Positions 35,106 to 43,588 of a stretch of 64,000 nt of DNA are shown here, piece after piece. This stretch comes from Streptomyces sp. CG4 (GTDB lineage: Bacteria > Actinomycetota > Actinomycetes > Streptomycetales > Streptomycetaceae). How positions within the stretch are numbered: position 1 is the stretch's first letter; every line of letters begins with the position of its first letter. The position numbers were made by a program, and so were the translations under genes. The notes beneath the pieces are model-generated. The model was not told where the DNA came from and made no database searches. It saw nothing but the letters and a program-made list of their open reading frames with translations. The stretch covers positions 8,990,001 through 9,054,000 of the forward strand of contig NZ_CP163525.1 of assembly GCF_041080655.1 (NCBI RefSeq), written 5' to 3'.

Positions 35106-35762
35106 ATGGCCATCATCCACCACACCACGCTCCAGCCCACGAAGCTGGAGCTGCTCACCGGCTGGCTGCCCACCCGCCCCTGGTACCGCGGCGGCCCGGA
35201 CGCCCCGGTGCTGACCAAGTCCGGCGGCTTCCGGCTGGACGACCCCGAGGGCGAGGTCGGCATCGAGTTCATGGTGGCCACCGACACCTCCACCCCCGAA
35301 CCGACCGCCTATCTCGTCCCGTTGACGTACCGCGGCGCACCGCTGGAGGGCGCGGAGCCCGCGCTCGTCGGCACGATGGAGCACGGCGTGCTCGGCAAGC
35401 GCTGGGCCTACGACGGCTGCCACGACCCGGTGCTGGTCGCCGGGCTGCTGTCCCTGATCGAGGGCAGGACCCAGGCGCAGGCCCAGAGCATCGACGACAC
35501 CCCCGACCACGAGGTGATCCGCTCCTGCACCGGCGCACCCTTCGCCCTGGACGGCATCACCCCCGAGCCGACCGACGACCAGGAAGGCACCCGCCTGTCC
35601 GCACCGCACGGCACGACCCTGCACGTGCACCGGGTCCTGCACCCCGTCCCCGGGCAGCCTCCGCAGCGCCCCGGGGGAGCGCTCGGCCATGTGGCACGCG
35701 GCTGGCAGGACCCGCAGGGCAACCCGCTGGCGGCCGTCTTCGTGACGCTGCGTACCGCCTGA
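35106..35762 (+). CDS. Maltokinase N-terminal cap-like protein
   Basis: A 218-residue protein. It matches the small proteins resembling the N-terminal cap of maltokinase (TKLELLTGWLPTRPWYRGG, VGTMEHGVLGKRWAYDGCHDPV, in parts). The kinase domain is absent. Such proteins occur widely in actinobacteria and are often misannotated as branching enzyme. Role unknown; perhaps a sugar-kinase partner. GGAGAGG lies 8 bases before the ATG. It may be transcribed with the polysaccharide operon (64-bp gap), but a link is not shown. Confidence 0.75.
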   Translation: MAIIHHTTLQPTKLELLTGWLPTRPWYRGGPDAPVLTKSGGFRLDDPEGEVGIEFMVATDTSTPEPTAYLVPLTYRGAPLEGAEPALVGTMEHGVLGKRWAYDGCHDPVLVAGLLSLIEGRTQAQAQSIDDTPDHEVIRSCTGAPFALDGITPEPTDDQEGTRLSAPHGTTLHVHRVLHPVPGQPPQRPGGALGHVARGWQDPQGNPLAAVFVTLRTA

Positions 35763-36028
35763 ACGGCGCGTTCACCCAACCTGCCCGGCCCGCCCGGCAC
35801 CTGACGCGGCACGCCCCCGCGAAGCGTCCCGCGCCTTCTGGCATGATCCCGTCAAATCTGGCACTCTCTCGACAGTCCGACAGCCCGTGCCCCGACCCCA
35901 TGAGGGCGCGGCGCACCTCTCGGTGCAGCGATCGCGCAAGCCCCGTCCGTGGCCGCCCCGGCGTACCCCCAGCCGGCCCGCGGCCATCGAGCAGGCCGGG
36001 AATCCCGGCCGCCGCAAAGGAGAAGCGT

Positions 36029-37900
36029 GTGAGATCGACCCCCCACAAGGCCCTCGGCGCCGGTGCCCTCACCGTCGCCGCGGTGGTCGCCCTCGTGCTC
36101 CCCGGCACGCCCGCCGCAGCCCGCCCGGCCGCAGCCCCTCCGGCCACGGCACCCGCCGCCTGCACTCCGGCGCAGATCGTCGGCAACGGCGGCTTCGAGA
36201 GCGGGACATCGCCGTGGTCGACGTCCTCCGCCACGGTCATCACCAGCCGCTCGGGACAGACCGCCCACGGCGGCAGCTCCTACGCCTGGCTGGACGGAGT
36301 CGGCAGCACCCATACCGACACCCTGAGCCAGAGCATCACGATCCCGGCCGGGTGCGACACGGCCACCCTCACCTTCTGGCTGCACATCGACACGGCGGAG
36401 ACGACCTCGTCCACCGCCTACGACAAGCTCACGGCCAAGATCGGCAGCGCGACGCTGGCCACCTACTCCAACCTCGACAAGAACACCGGGTACGTGAAGA
36501 AGTCCATCGACGTGTCGGCGTACGCGGGCCGGACCGTCACTCTCTCCTTCACCGGGACCGAGGACTCCAGCCTGCAGACGAGCTTCGTGCTCGACGACAT
36601 CGCGCTCGACACCTCCGGCGGCACCACGCCACCGCCGGGCGACACGACCCGCACCCCGGCCGCGCCCTCGTACACCGTGAACCTCAGCAGCGACAGCAGC
36701 GGCACCGAGTGGACCGGACACGAGAGCGCGACCTTCACCAACGCCTCCGCCACCGCGCTGAACGAGGTCTATCTGCGGCTGTGGGACAACTACCACGGCA
36801 GCTGCGACGCCATGCCGATCCGGGTCACGGGCGTCACCGGCGGCACGGCCGAGGCGCCCACCGTGGACTGCACCGCACTGAAGGTCGACCTGCCGGCCCC
36901 GCTCGCCCAGGGCCAGAGCGCCACCATCGGCTTCGACCTCGGCATCAGCGTGCCCAGCGGCGCCGACCGCTTCGGCCACGACGGCGCCTACAGCTTCATC
37001 GGCAACGCCCTGCCCGTCCTCGCCATCCGCGACAGCGCCGGCTGGCACCTGGACCCCTACACCAACAACGGCGAGTCGTTCTACTCCCTGGCCGCCGACT
37101 TCAAGGTGACCCTCGACCACCCCAGCGGCCTGCTGGTCCCGGCCACCGGCACCGCCACCGACACGCCCGGCACCAGCGGTCGTACGGTGACGACGGCGAC
37201 GGCGTCCAAGGTCCGTGACTTCGCCTGGGCCGCCGGACCCTTCACCAAGATCTCCGGCACCTCCTCCGCCGGCGTCGCGGTGAACGTCTACTCCGTCGCG
37301 GGGATCAGCTCCTCCAGCGCCCAGTCCATGCTCGCCACCGCCGAGACGGCCGTGGACGCGCATGCGGGCCGCTTCGGCGCCTACCCCTACGGCGAGCTGG
37401 ACGCCGTGCTCGACGACAACTACTGGTTCGGCGGTATGGAGTACCCCGGCTTCGTCCTGGACGTGGTCAGCAGTACCGCCCTCACCCACGAGATCGGCCA
37501 CCAGTGGTGGTACGGCATCGTCGGCGACGACGAGTACAACAGCCCCTGGCTGGACGAGGCGTTCACCGACTACGCCACCGACCTCGCCCTCGGCAAGACC
37601 GGCGCCAACTGCTGGAACAGCGTCTCCTGGGCCTCCAGCGCCGAGAAGATCACCAACTCCATGGCCTACTGGGACGCGCACTCCTCCCGCTACTCCACCG
37701 TCGTCTACGGCTACGGCAAGTGCGCCCTGCACGACCTGCGCCGCGTCCTCGGTGACACCGCCATGGCCAAGGTGCTGAAGGACTACGCGACCGCGCACTG
37801 GTACGGCGTGTCGACCACGGCCGAGTTCAAGGCCGCCGCCCAGGCCGCCACGAGCACCGACCTCACCTCCTTCTGGACCCAGCACCACATCGACGGCTGA
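36029..37900 (+). CDS. Secreted M1-family zinc metallopeptidase
   Basis: A 623-residue exported peptidase. A signal peptide (cleaved near AAARP, residue 33) leads to an N-terminal jelly-roll/CBM-like module (residues about 45-200: NGGFESGTSPWS to SFVLDDIALD). A Thr/Pro linker follows, then the M1 aminopeptidase region. The exopeptidase-like GGMEYPGF and zinc motif HEIGHQWWYGIVGDDEYNSPWLDEAF (HExxH-x18-E) are intact. The usual C-terminal ERAP1-like domain is absent. The GTG start is set by AAAGGAG 7 bases upstream. Confidence 0.92.
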   Translation: MRSTPHKALGAGALTVAAVVALVLPGTPAAARPAAAPPATAPAACTPAQIVGNGGFESGTSPWSTSSATVITSRSGQTAHGGSSYAWLDGVGSTHTDTLSQSITIPAGCDTATLTFWLHIDTAETTSSTAYDKLTAKIGSATLATYSNLDKNTGYVKKSIDVSAYAGRTVTLSFTGTEDSSLQTSFVLDDIALDTSGGTTPPPGDTTRTPAAPSYTVNLSSDSSGTEWTGHESATFTNASATALNEVYLRLWDNYHGSCDAMPIRVTGVTGGTAEAPTVDCTALKVDLPAPLAQGQSATIGFDLGISVPSGADRFGHDGAYSFIGNALPVLAIRDSAGWHLDPYTNNGESFYSLAADFKVTLDHPSGLLVPATGTATDTPGTSGRTVTTATASKVRDFAWAAGPFTKISGTSSAGVAVNVYSVAGISSSSAQSMLATAETAVDAHAGRFGAYPYGELDAVLDDNYWFGGMEYPGFVLDVVSSTALTHEIGHQWWYGIVGDDEYNSPWLDEAFTDYATDLALGKTGANCWNSVSWASSAEKITNSMAYWDAHSSRYSTVVYGYGKCALHDLRRVLGDTAMAKVLKDYATAHWYGVSTTAEFKAAAQAATSTDLTSFWTQHHIDG

Positions 37901-38073
37901 CCCACGCACGATGGCCGGTCGTGGCAGGCACCTCCCGGGGATGCCGCCCCACGACCGGCCCGTATGCCGTCCGGGGCCACGGGGCCACCCATACGGACCA
38001 AGAACCGCCCGGGATGGCTCAGTTGGGCGGTACCCGGAGTGCGGTACCGCCCGACGACGTGTCAGATGGTCTT

Positions 38074-38910
38074 GTGCGAAGCTCCCTCTCCCCCCAGCGC
38101 GGCCGCGCACGCCTGGCTCTGACGGGCGTCCTGACCGGCCTTCTCCTGACCCTGTCCAGCCCCGTTGCCCAGCCCGCGTCGCCCCCGCCCGTACCCCGGC
38201 GCGGCAGTGCCTACATGGGCATGGGCGTCCTGGCCCACGACGGTCGCGCCGTCGGCGCCGACACGGCACCCCCCATCCGTGCGAACCAGCTCGAAGGCGT
38301 CGACGTCGCCAGCCACCAGGCCGCCGTCAGCTGGCCGACGCTGTGGGGCGATGCCACCAAGTGGGCGTACACGAAGGCCACCGAGGGGACGTCCTACACC
38401 AACCCCTACTTCACCCAGCAGTACGACGGCCCGTACAAGGCGGGCATGGTCCGCGGCGCGTATCACTTCGCGACCCCGGACACGTCCGACGGCGCCACTC
38501 AGGCCGACTACTTCCTGGCGCACGGCGGCGGCTGGACCAAGGACGCCAAGACCCTGCCCGGCGTGCTCGACATCGAGTGGAATCCGTACGGCGGCAGCTG
38601 CTACGGCAAGTCCAAGAGCGCCATGGTCACCTGGATCCGCGACTTCCTGAACCGCTACAAGTCCCGCACCGGCCGCGACGCGGTCATCTACACGGCCACC
38701 AGCTGGTGGACCGACTGCACCGGCAACTACGCCGGTTTCGGCAAGACCAATCCGTTGTGGATCGCCCGCTTCGCGGCGAGCGTGGGGGCACTGCCGGCGG
38801 GCTGGTCGCTGTACACGATGTGGCAGTACACCTCGTCCGGCAAGACCGTAGGGGACCACGACCGCTTCAACGGCAACCAGGACCGGCTGAAGGTCCTGGC
38901 CACCGGCTGA
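38074..38910 (+). CDS. Secreted GH25 lysozyme (1,4-beta-N-acetylmuramidase)
   Basis: A Chalaropsis-type muramidase related to cellosyl, cutting MurNAc-GlcNAc bonds. The signal peptide is LALTGVLTGLLLTLSSPVAQ. The GH25 barrel shows EGVDVASHQAAVSWP (Asp), KATEGTSYTNPYF (Glu), RGAYHFATPD, VLDIEWNPYGG with the catalytic DxE and MWQYTSSGK. The start is uncertain: a GTG giving a normal n-region is used, but no strong Shine-Dalgarno is seen, and an in-frame ATG at 38014 is possible. It lacks a separate wall-binding module. Confidence 0.85.
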   Translation: MRSSLSPQRGRARLALTGVLTGLLLTLSSPVAQPASPPPVPRRGSAYMGMGVLAHDGRAVGADTAPPIRANQLEGVDVASHQAAVSWPTLWGDATKWAYTKATEGTSYTNPYFTQQYDGPYKAGMVRGAYHFATPDTSDGATQADYFLAHGGGWTKDAKTLPGVLDIEWNPYGGSCYGKSKSAMVTWIRDFLNRYKSRTGRDAVIYTATSWWTDCTGNYAGFGKTNPLWIARFAASVGALPAGWSLYTMWQYTSSGKTVGDHDRFNGNQDRLKVLATG

Positions 38911-38959
38911 CCCGGCCGCAGAGCCTGCCCTGGGCCGGCGTCAGCCGCAGCCCGGCCCT

Positions 38960-39106
38960 GCTGACGGTGTGACAGGAGCGCCCGACGTGCTCGGCCGGCC
39001 TGTCCTCGTGACACCGGCCCAGGGCACCGGCCGCGACCACACGGGTGATCAGGGCGGGCATGGCATCCGCCGATCCGGTGACCAGTGCCACGCGACTGCC
39101 GCTCAT
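38960..39106 (-). pseudogene. SDR-type NAD(P)-binding protein, N-terminal fragment
   Basis: A minus-strand frame begins MSGSRVALVTGSADAMPALITR, like the first strand and glycine loop of a short-chain dehydrogenase, but after about 40 residues it loses any resemblance. It is divergent from a PadR-like fragment; together they look like a regulator/reductase pair that has decayed. Confidence 0.4.
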
Positions 39107-39264
39107 GTCCCACCCCGTTGTCATCGGTTGCCGTGTTGGAGAGCAGGCAGGGCGACTTGTCGTTGTGCGGAATGTGAATTCCGCGAAGTGGAAGTGTGTC
39201 CTCGTGGTCGGCGAGGTGGGCATAGAGGCGGCGGGCGGTCGAGCGTACGGTGTTTCGGGGTAGT

Positions 39265-39565
39265 GGAGGCGGGCCGCACGGTCGCACCCTTCTGGTCGGT
39301 GCCGCACGCGCAGGTGTACGCGCAGCGCGACCGGTTGCTCGCGGCGGGCCTGCTCACCCAGGTACGGCAGGAGAGCGGGCGGGGCCGGCTCGCCGAACAC
39401 CGGAGCATCACCGCGCTCACCGCCGGCGTCGCCATCGGCTGCGGGCTCGCCGCCTTCGGCGCCGCGCTCGCGGTCAGCCTGCGGCTCATGTACGCCCGCG
39501 AGGTACGCCGGCGCTCCCTGCCGGCCCCGCTGCCCATACCCCGGGCGGCCACTGCGATGCCGTGA
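39265..39565 (+). pseudogene. PadR-like regulator fragment joined to a membrane-protein tail
   Basis: The first 40 residues (VAPFWSVPHAQVYAQRDRLLAAGLLTQVRQ) look like the recognition helix and wing of a PadR repressor. After RLAEHRSI the frame changes character to a single transmembrane segment (ITALTAGVAIGCGLAAFGAALAV, in part) and a basic tail. No proper start is found. It appears to be a fusion of remnants by deletion. Confidence 0.4.
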
Positions 39566-39774
39566 CGGTGCCGTGGCGCCGGTCTCCTGCGCACCTGCGC
39601 GGCGCCCGCTTCCCGGCCCTGCCCGCTCGCGCGCTCGCGGGACTGCTGTGCTCGGTCGTCCCGGCTCGACCGAGATGCCCGCGGCGCGTCGCGTCGCCCT
39701 CGGCAGTCCGGACCCCCGACACGAGGGACCCACGCCGATCTGCTCGTCGCCTCCCCGGAAACGGAAGGCCAGCC

Positions 39775-40725
39775 ATGACCCAACCGACCGACCCCGCCGC
39801 ATCGGCTACGACGTCCACGCTCCCAGAGCTCTGAGACACCAGGGACCTCTGCGCTGCCCCAGCTCCTCACCGCGCCCCCGCACGGCCGTCCGCTCTCGCC
39901 CGGAGTGGCGCTGCTGGCCGTGGCGGTCGCGGTGATCAACCTGCTCGTCGGCAGTGTCCTCACGGTCGTCGCCCTGACCTGACACGTCCTCGGGGCCTGG
40001 CCGTCACCGGATCCGCTCAGCCCCGGACTGCTCGGTGCCGCGAGGCTGGGCACAGCGCCGGCGCTCTTCGTCCTGGGCCGCGCCGGTACCTGGCAGGAGG
40101 CGCGCACCCTCGTCCTGCCGGTCGCCGTGGTCCTGACCGGACTCTTCACGGTCAGCCTGCTCAACGCGAGCCGGCTGTACATCGCCCACGGCGGTCCGAT
40201 CGTCTCGGTGCTGTTCAGCCTCGGCCGGCTGTTCACCCTCGGCCTGCTGTGCGTGGCGGGGGCGATCTGCCTCGCGGCACAGGCCTTCACCCGGTCCGGC
40301 CCGCCCGCAGAGCGTACGGCGCCCCTGCCCGGTTGGGCCAAGCCGCCGCTCGCCGTGCTCGGATCCTCCTGGCTGGGCATCGGCACGGGACTGCTCGTGC
40401 AGCCGGGATTCTGGGCCGGCTTCGTGCCCTTGCACACCAACCGCGTGGACGCGCAGGCACTCGGCGTCTGGGCCCTGGCCCTCGGCGTGGGCGTCCTTGG
40501 CTCCCTCGCCGAGGACGACCTGGCCCGTACGCGCCGCGCCCTGCTGTCCCTGCCCGGCACGGCCCTCGCCCTCGCGGTCGTCCTGGCGGCCCGCGCCCCT
40601 CACGTCGACTTGTCCTCGGTCCCGGCCTGGGCCTGATCGCCATGGTGGCCGGACTGCTGGCGGTCGGGGCGAGCGGACGGCTGCTGCTCAGGAGGAACGC
40701 GGGGCGGACAGCGGCGCTCGGCTGA
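39775..40725 (+). pseudogene. Polytopic membrane protein, disrupted by frameshifts and a stop
   Basis: Four pieces in two frames join into one plausible membrane protein. MTQPTDPAASATTSTLPEL ends in TGA. A second frame then reads ALLAVAVAVINLLVGSVL and VVALT to a TGA at 39980, continues in the same frame HVLGAWPSPDPLSPG and through several helices (VVLTGLFTVSLLNASRLY, LGRLFTLGLLCVAGAI) to AWA-stop. The last helix GLGLIAMVAGLLAVGASG and tail are in the first frame again. The in-frame TGA sits where TGG (Trp) would be natural. No known family was recognised. Confidence 0.55.
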
Positions 40726-40740
40726 AGAGCTGTCGCCCCG

Positions 40741-40884
40741 CTACAGCAGCCCGACGTTGGTGAGCGGGACGTTCCAGTCGTCGCTCCCCAGGTGACCATG
40801 ACCGTCCCGGGGCGCGGCCGGTACCGCCGACAGCATCAGCCCGGCGATGGCAGCGGCCAAGACGGCGATGACACGACGCTTCAC
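40741..40884 (-). CDS. Very small secreted peptide (47 aa)
   Basis: A GTG start is preceded by GAGGAGGA, a near-perfect Shine-Dalgarno, 4 bases upstream. The peptide has a full signal sequence (MKRRVIAVLAAAIAGLMLS, cut near AVPAA) and a mature part of about 20 residues (PRDGHGHLGSDDWNVPLTN plus VGLL). No cysteines. Too small for a chaplin. Function unknown. The strong ribosome site and clean signal peptide support a real gene. Confidence 0.65.
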   Translation of the reverse strand: MKRRVIAVLAAAIAGLMLSAVPAAPRDGHGHLGSDDWNVPLTNVGLL

Positions 40885-41397
40885 GATTCCTCCTCGACGG
40901 CGACAGCCCCGACCACCCTGCGCCGAACCGCCCGCCCCGCCTGCCCGGACACACCGTTCACCCTGCCGATTCAGCCGCTCGGTGGCAGCACGCGCAGTCG
41001 GCGCACATCCACCCGTGCAACCGTCGGGCACAGATCCCGGAGCCAGTCGTGGGCCCTGTCCGATACGCCGGTACGCCATGTTCCGTGCTGACCAGCTGAG
41101 ATCGGCACCGCGTCCGGCCATGGGGCCCACGTCCGCACTCTCGTGGTGGACATCCTCTCCGGTGGGCGTCTGCGCCGACTCGGGCGAGACGCCGAGCTGA
41201 TTCCGCAGCGCATCGACTCGCCCGCACGCCGGCCGTACTTGAAGCGGCAGGACGGCCCCCGCTCACCCCGATCAGCACCAGCAATCCCGCCCTTCCGGCG
41301 ACTTCCCGTGCGGTGGTCGCGGCGCCGAGCGCAAGGCCGGTGGCCGGGTAGGGGTGAACGCTCCCCGGCGAGTCGCCCCGACGCCCCGGCGAGGAGG
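40885..41397. other. Spacer of about 510 bp, nothing recognised
   Basis: Open frames exist on both strands because of high GC, but none has a recognisable domain, start with Shine-Dalgarno, or typical codon bias. It may be the remains of deleted genes, as in the preceding 2 kb. Confidence 0.4.
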
Positions 41398-42555
41398 TCA
41401 ACCCAGCCCGGGCGGCGCCCAGTCGGCGTGGCGCAGGATCGCTCGCATCGCCACGCGGGACGGGGTGAGTCGTAGCGCGGTGTTGCGCAGGGCGACGGCC
41501 AGCGGGTGGGAGAGCTGCTGGCCCATCCGGCCCGCCTGCCGTGCGGCGCGGGCGACCGCCTGTGAGCGCGGGCGGCGCTCGGCGTCGTAGCGGGCCAGGG
41601 CCGAGGTGACCGAGGGCTCATGGGCGAGCGCGGCTGCCAGCGTTGCCGCGTCCTCCAGGGCCTGGCAGGCGCCCTGGCCGAGGTTCGGCGTCATGGCGTG
41701 CGCCGCGTCACCGAGGAGCGCGACCCGCCCGGCCGTGAACGACCGCAAGGGGGTGGCCAGTTCATGGATGTCGTGGTGGAGCACGGCCTCCGGCCGGGTG
41801 CCGTCCAGGAGCTGGGGGATCGGGTCGTGCCAGCGGCCGAAGCGCCGGCGCAGCATGTCGAGCGGGTCGGCGTGGCGGACGCCGGCCGGTGCGGTGAGCA
41901 CCGCATGCCACTCGGCCCGGCCGTCGGTAAAGGCGATGTGCCCGAACTCCGCACCCTCGCCCCAGGTCAGCTCGAAGTCACCGCGCAACGGCAACGGCCG
42001 TTCGGTGATGGCCCGCAGCACCGTCGAGCCGGCGTAGACCGGCCCGGGATGGTCGGGGAAGAGCAGGCCGCGCAGGCGGCTGCGGACCCCGTCGGCCGCG
42101 ACGACCAGGTCCGCGTCCAGCATGTCGTCGCCGACCGGCACCCCCACCCGGTCGGGGACCGTGCGGTCCAGCTCCGTCACCGTGTCGCCGATGCGCAGAC
42201 ACCCGGCCGGCAGGGCCTCGCGCAGCAGACGGTGCAGGACCGACCGTCGGATGCCGACGATCGGCGTACCCAGTGCGCGTTCGAGGGCCGCGCCGTCCAT
42301 CCGGCTCAGCCGACCGCCCTCGGGGGTGCGGGTGCCGCCGCTGTACTGGGGACGGGCCGCCACGCGTACCGCCGCTCCGACGCCGAGGGCGTCCAGGGCG
42401 CGCAGCCCGTTGGCGTGCAGCGAGATGCCGGCGCCCGCGTCGGCCAGGGCACCGGCCCGCTCCACCACCCGTACGTCCCAGCCGATCCGGTGCAGCCCGA
42501 TCGCGGCCGCGAGACCGCCGATGCCACCCCCGACCACCACCGCCGTACCGCTCAT
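41398..42555 (-). CDS. FAD-dependent monooxygenase (PHBH/UbiH family)
   Basis: A 385-residue class A flavoprotein monooxygenase. The FAD motif is VVVGGGIGGLAAAIGL (residues 6-21), the GD-type motif is LDADLVVAADGVRSRLR and the second FAD motif GRVALLGDAAHAMTPNLGQGACQALED, all in place. It hydroxylates or epoxidises an aromatic or similar substrate using NAD(P)H and O2. The substrate is unknown. The gene is divergent from a TetR regulator across a spacer with two identical operators. Confidence 0.92.
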   Translation of the reverse strand: MSGTAVVVGGGIGGLAAAIGLHRIGWDVRVVERAGALADAGAGISLHANGLRALDALGVGAAVRVAARPQYSGGTRTPEGGRLSRMDGAALERALGTPIVGIRRSVLHRLLREALPAGCLRIGDTVTELDRTVPDRVGVPVGDDMLDADLVVAADGVRSRLRGLLFPDHPGPVYAGSTVLRAITERPLPLRGDFELTWGEGAEFGHIAFTDGRAEWHAVLTAPAGVRHADPLDMLRRRFGRWHDPIPQLLDGTRPEAVLHHDIHELATPLRSFTAGRVALLGDAAHAMTPNLGQGACQALEDAATLAAALAHEPSVTSALARYDAERRPRSQAVARAARQAGRMGQQLSHPLAVALRNTALRLTPSRVAMRAILRHADWAPPGLG

Positions 42556-42605
42556 TCCGGTCCCCCTTCGCGCTCGGTCCTCGTCACTCCGGCCGCAGCC
42601 GGTTT

Positions 42606-42649
42606 CTACAGGTGTAGAAGACCCTACCGCGGGTGCTCTACAGGTGTAG
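42606..42649. promoter_or_regulatory. Two identical palindromic operators (CTACA-GG-TGTAG)
   Basis: CTACAGGTGTAGAAG occurs twice (palindromes at 42606-42617 and 42638-42649), 32 bp apart or three helical turns. A third half site TGTAG lies at 42660-42664, directly before the TetR start. Position between divergent genes suggests binding by that TetR protein, repressing both. Confidence 0.75.
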
Positions 42650-42667
42650 AAGCGGGGGGTGTAGAAA

Positions 42668-43231
42668 GTGGGGGTGTCCACAGACCGACGTACTCTCCTC
42701 GCCGACGCGGCCATCGGCGTGCTCGCCGACACCGGGATGCGGGGGCTGACGCATCGCGCGGTGGACCGGGCGGCACGGCTTCCTCCCGGTACCACCTCCG
42801 CCTACTTCCGCACCCGCCAGGCCCTGCTCGCCGCGCTGGTCCGGCGCCTGGTGGCGCTGGACCAGGCCGAGCTGCAGGAGGCCGGGGCCAGGGTGCCCGT
42901 GCCGCAGACCGTGGAGGAACTGGTCGCGGGAATCGTGGAGTTGACCGAGACGCGGCTCACTGGGGCGGGTCGGAGGCGTTCGCTGGCGCGCTACGCCTGT
43001 GCCGTGGAGAGTGCGCGCCATCCCGAGCTGCGTGAGATCCTGGTGCCGCGCGCGAACCTGGGGCGGCAGGTGGTGTGCGACTTCCTCGCCGGGCGGGGCG
43101 TGGCCGACCCGGCGGAGCGTACGGTCACGCTGCTGACCTGTGTGGACGGCCTGGTCTTCGACCGGCTGGTGAACGGGGGAGACGTTCGCGAGGAGGAGGT
43201 CCGGGGGCTTGTGGCAGCGGCTTTGCGGTGA
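42668..43231 (+). CDS. TetR family transcriptional regulator
   Basis: A 187-residue TetR protein. The helix-turn-helix is GLTHRAVDRAARLPPGTTSAYF (residues about 27-48), with the helix-4 continuation RTRQALLAALVRRL. The ligand domain resembles the YsiA/TetR_C type. It is divergent from the flavin monooxygenase, and the operators overlap its promoter, so autoregulation is expected. A GTG start is used because it follows the operator region and gives a normal N-terminus; translation may be nearly leaderless. Confidence 0.9.
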   Translation: MGVSTDRRTLLADAAIGVLADTGMRGLTHRAVDRAARLPPGTTSAYFRTRQALLAALVRRLVALDQAELQEAGARVPVPQTVEELVAGIVELTETRLTGAGRRRSLARYACAVESARHPELREILVPRANLGRQVVCDFLAGRGVADPAERTVTLLTCVDGLVFDRLVNGGDVREEEVRGLVAAALR

Positions 43232-43244
43232 GCGGTACGACGAC

Positions 43245-43277
43245 GGCGCCGTCTCCTTGGGACGAGGAGACGGCGCC
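43245..43277. terminator. Strong bidirectional hairpin terminator
   Basis: Perfect 12-bp arms GGCGCCGTCTCC/GGAGACGGCGCC with a 9-base loop, followed on the plus strand by GCGCTTCTTC. It separates the TetR gene from the convergent 19-codon peptide gene. Confidence 0.85.
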
Positions 43278-43302
43278 GCGCTTCTTCACACGCCCCGCGG
43301 CG

Positions 43303-43362
43303 TCAGACCAGCCACCCGATGAAGTGGACGAGTCCGGCGAGGATGTCGGTGAGGACGTTCAT
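43303..43362 (-). CDS. 19-residue hydrophobic peptide
   Basis: The reading frame MNVLTDILAGLVHFIGWLV is preceded by AAGGAG 9 bases before the ATG and followed closely by a strong terminator, with about 225 bp of its own upstream space. The peptide is an amphipathic or membrane-spanning helix with one Asp and one His. Such a layout (own promoter space, good ribosome site, terminator) is that of a real short gene. It could be a membrane-active peptide, a regulatory micropeptide or a toxin; no evidence decides. Confidence 0.6.
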   Translation of the reverse strand: MNVLTDILAGLVHFIGWLV

Positions 43363-43588
43363 GGTCGTACTGCTCCTTGCGGTGTAACTGTGAGTGGGAC
43401 CTGTGCGTCGGCCACGGTCTGCAGCCCGTCGCTCGCACACCGTAAGTATGGTCCCGTCACTCCCGTCACGGCACTCTTCCGGGTGACGATCACCTGTTCC
43501 AGGGAACAACTGATCCCGTGTTCGGATCGTGAGCAAAACCCTTGTGCAGTCGGGTAGTTGGGGGCTACGGGTGTCGACCCGTCAGTCG

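Noticed and set aside
39980..39982. Second selenocysteine codon in the membrane protein pseudogene
   Set aside because: No GGUCU-type hairpin follows the TGA, the same gene has two frameshifts, and TGA for TGG is a simple mutation. No known selenoprotein family fits.
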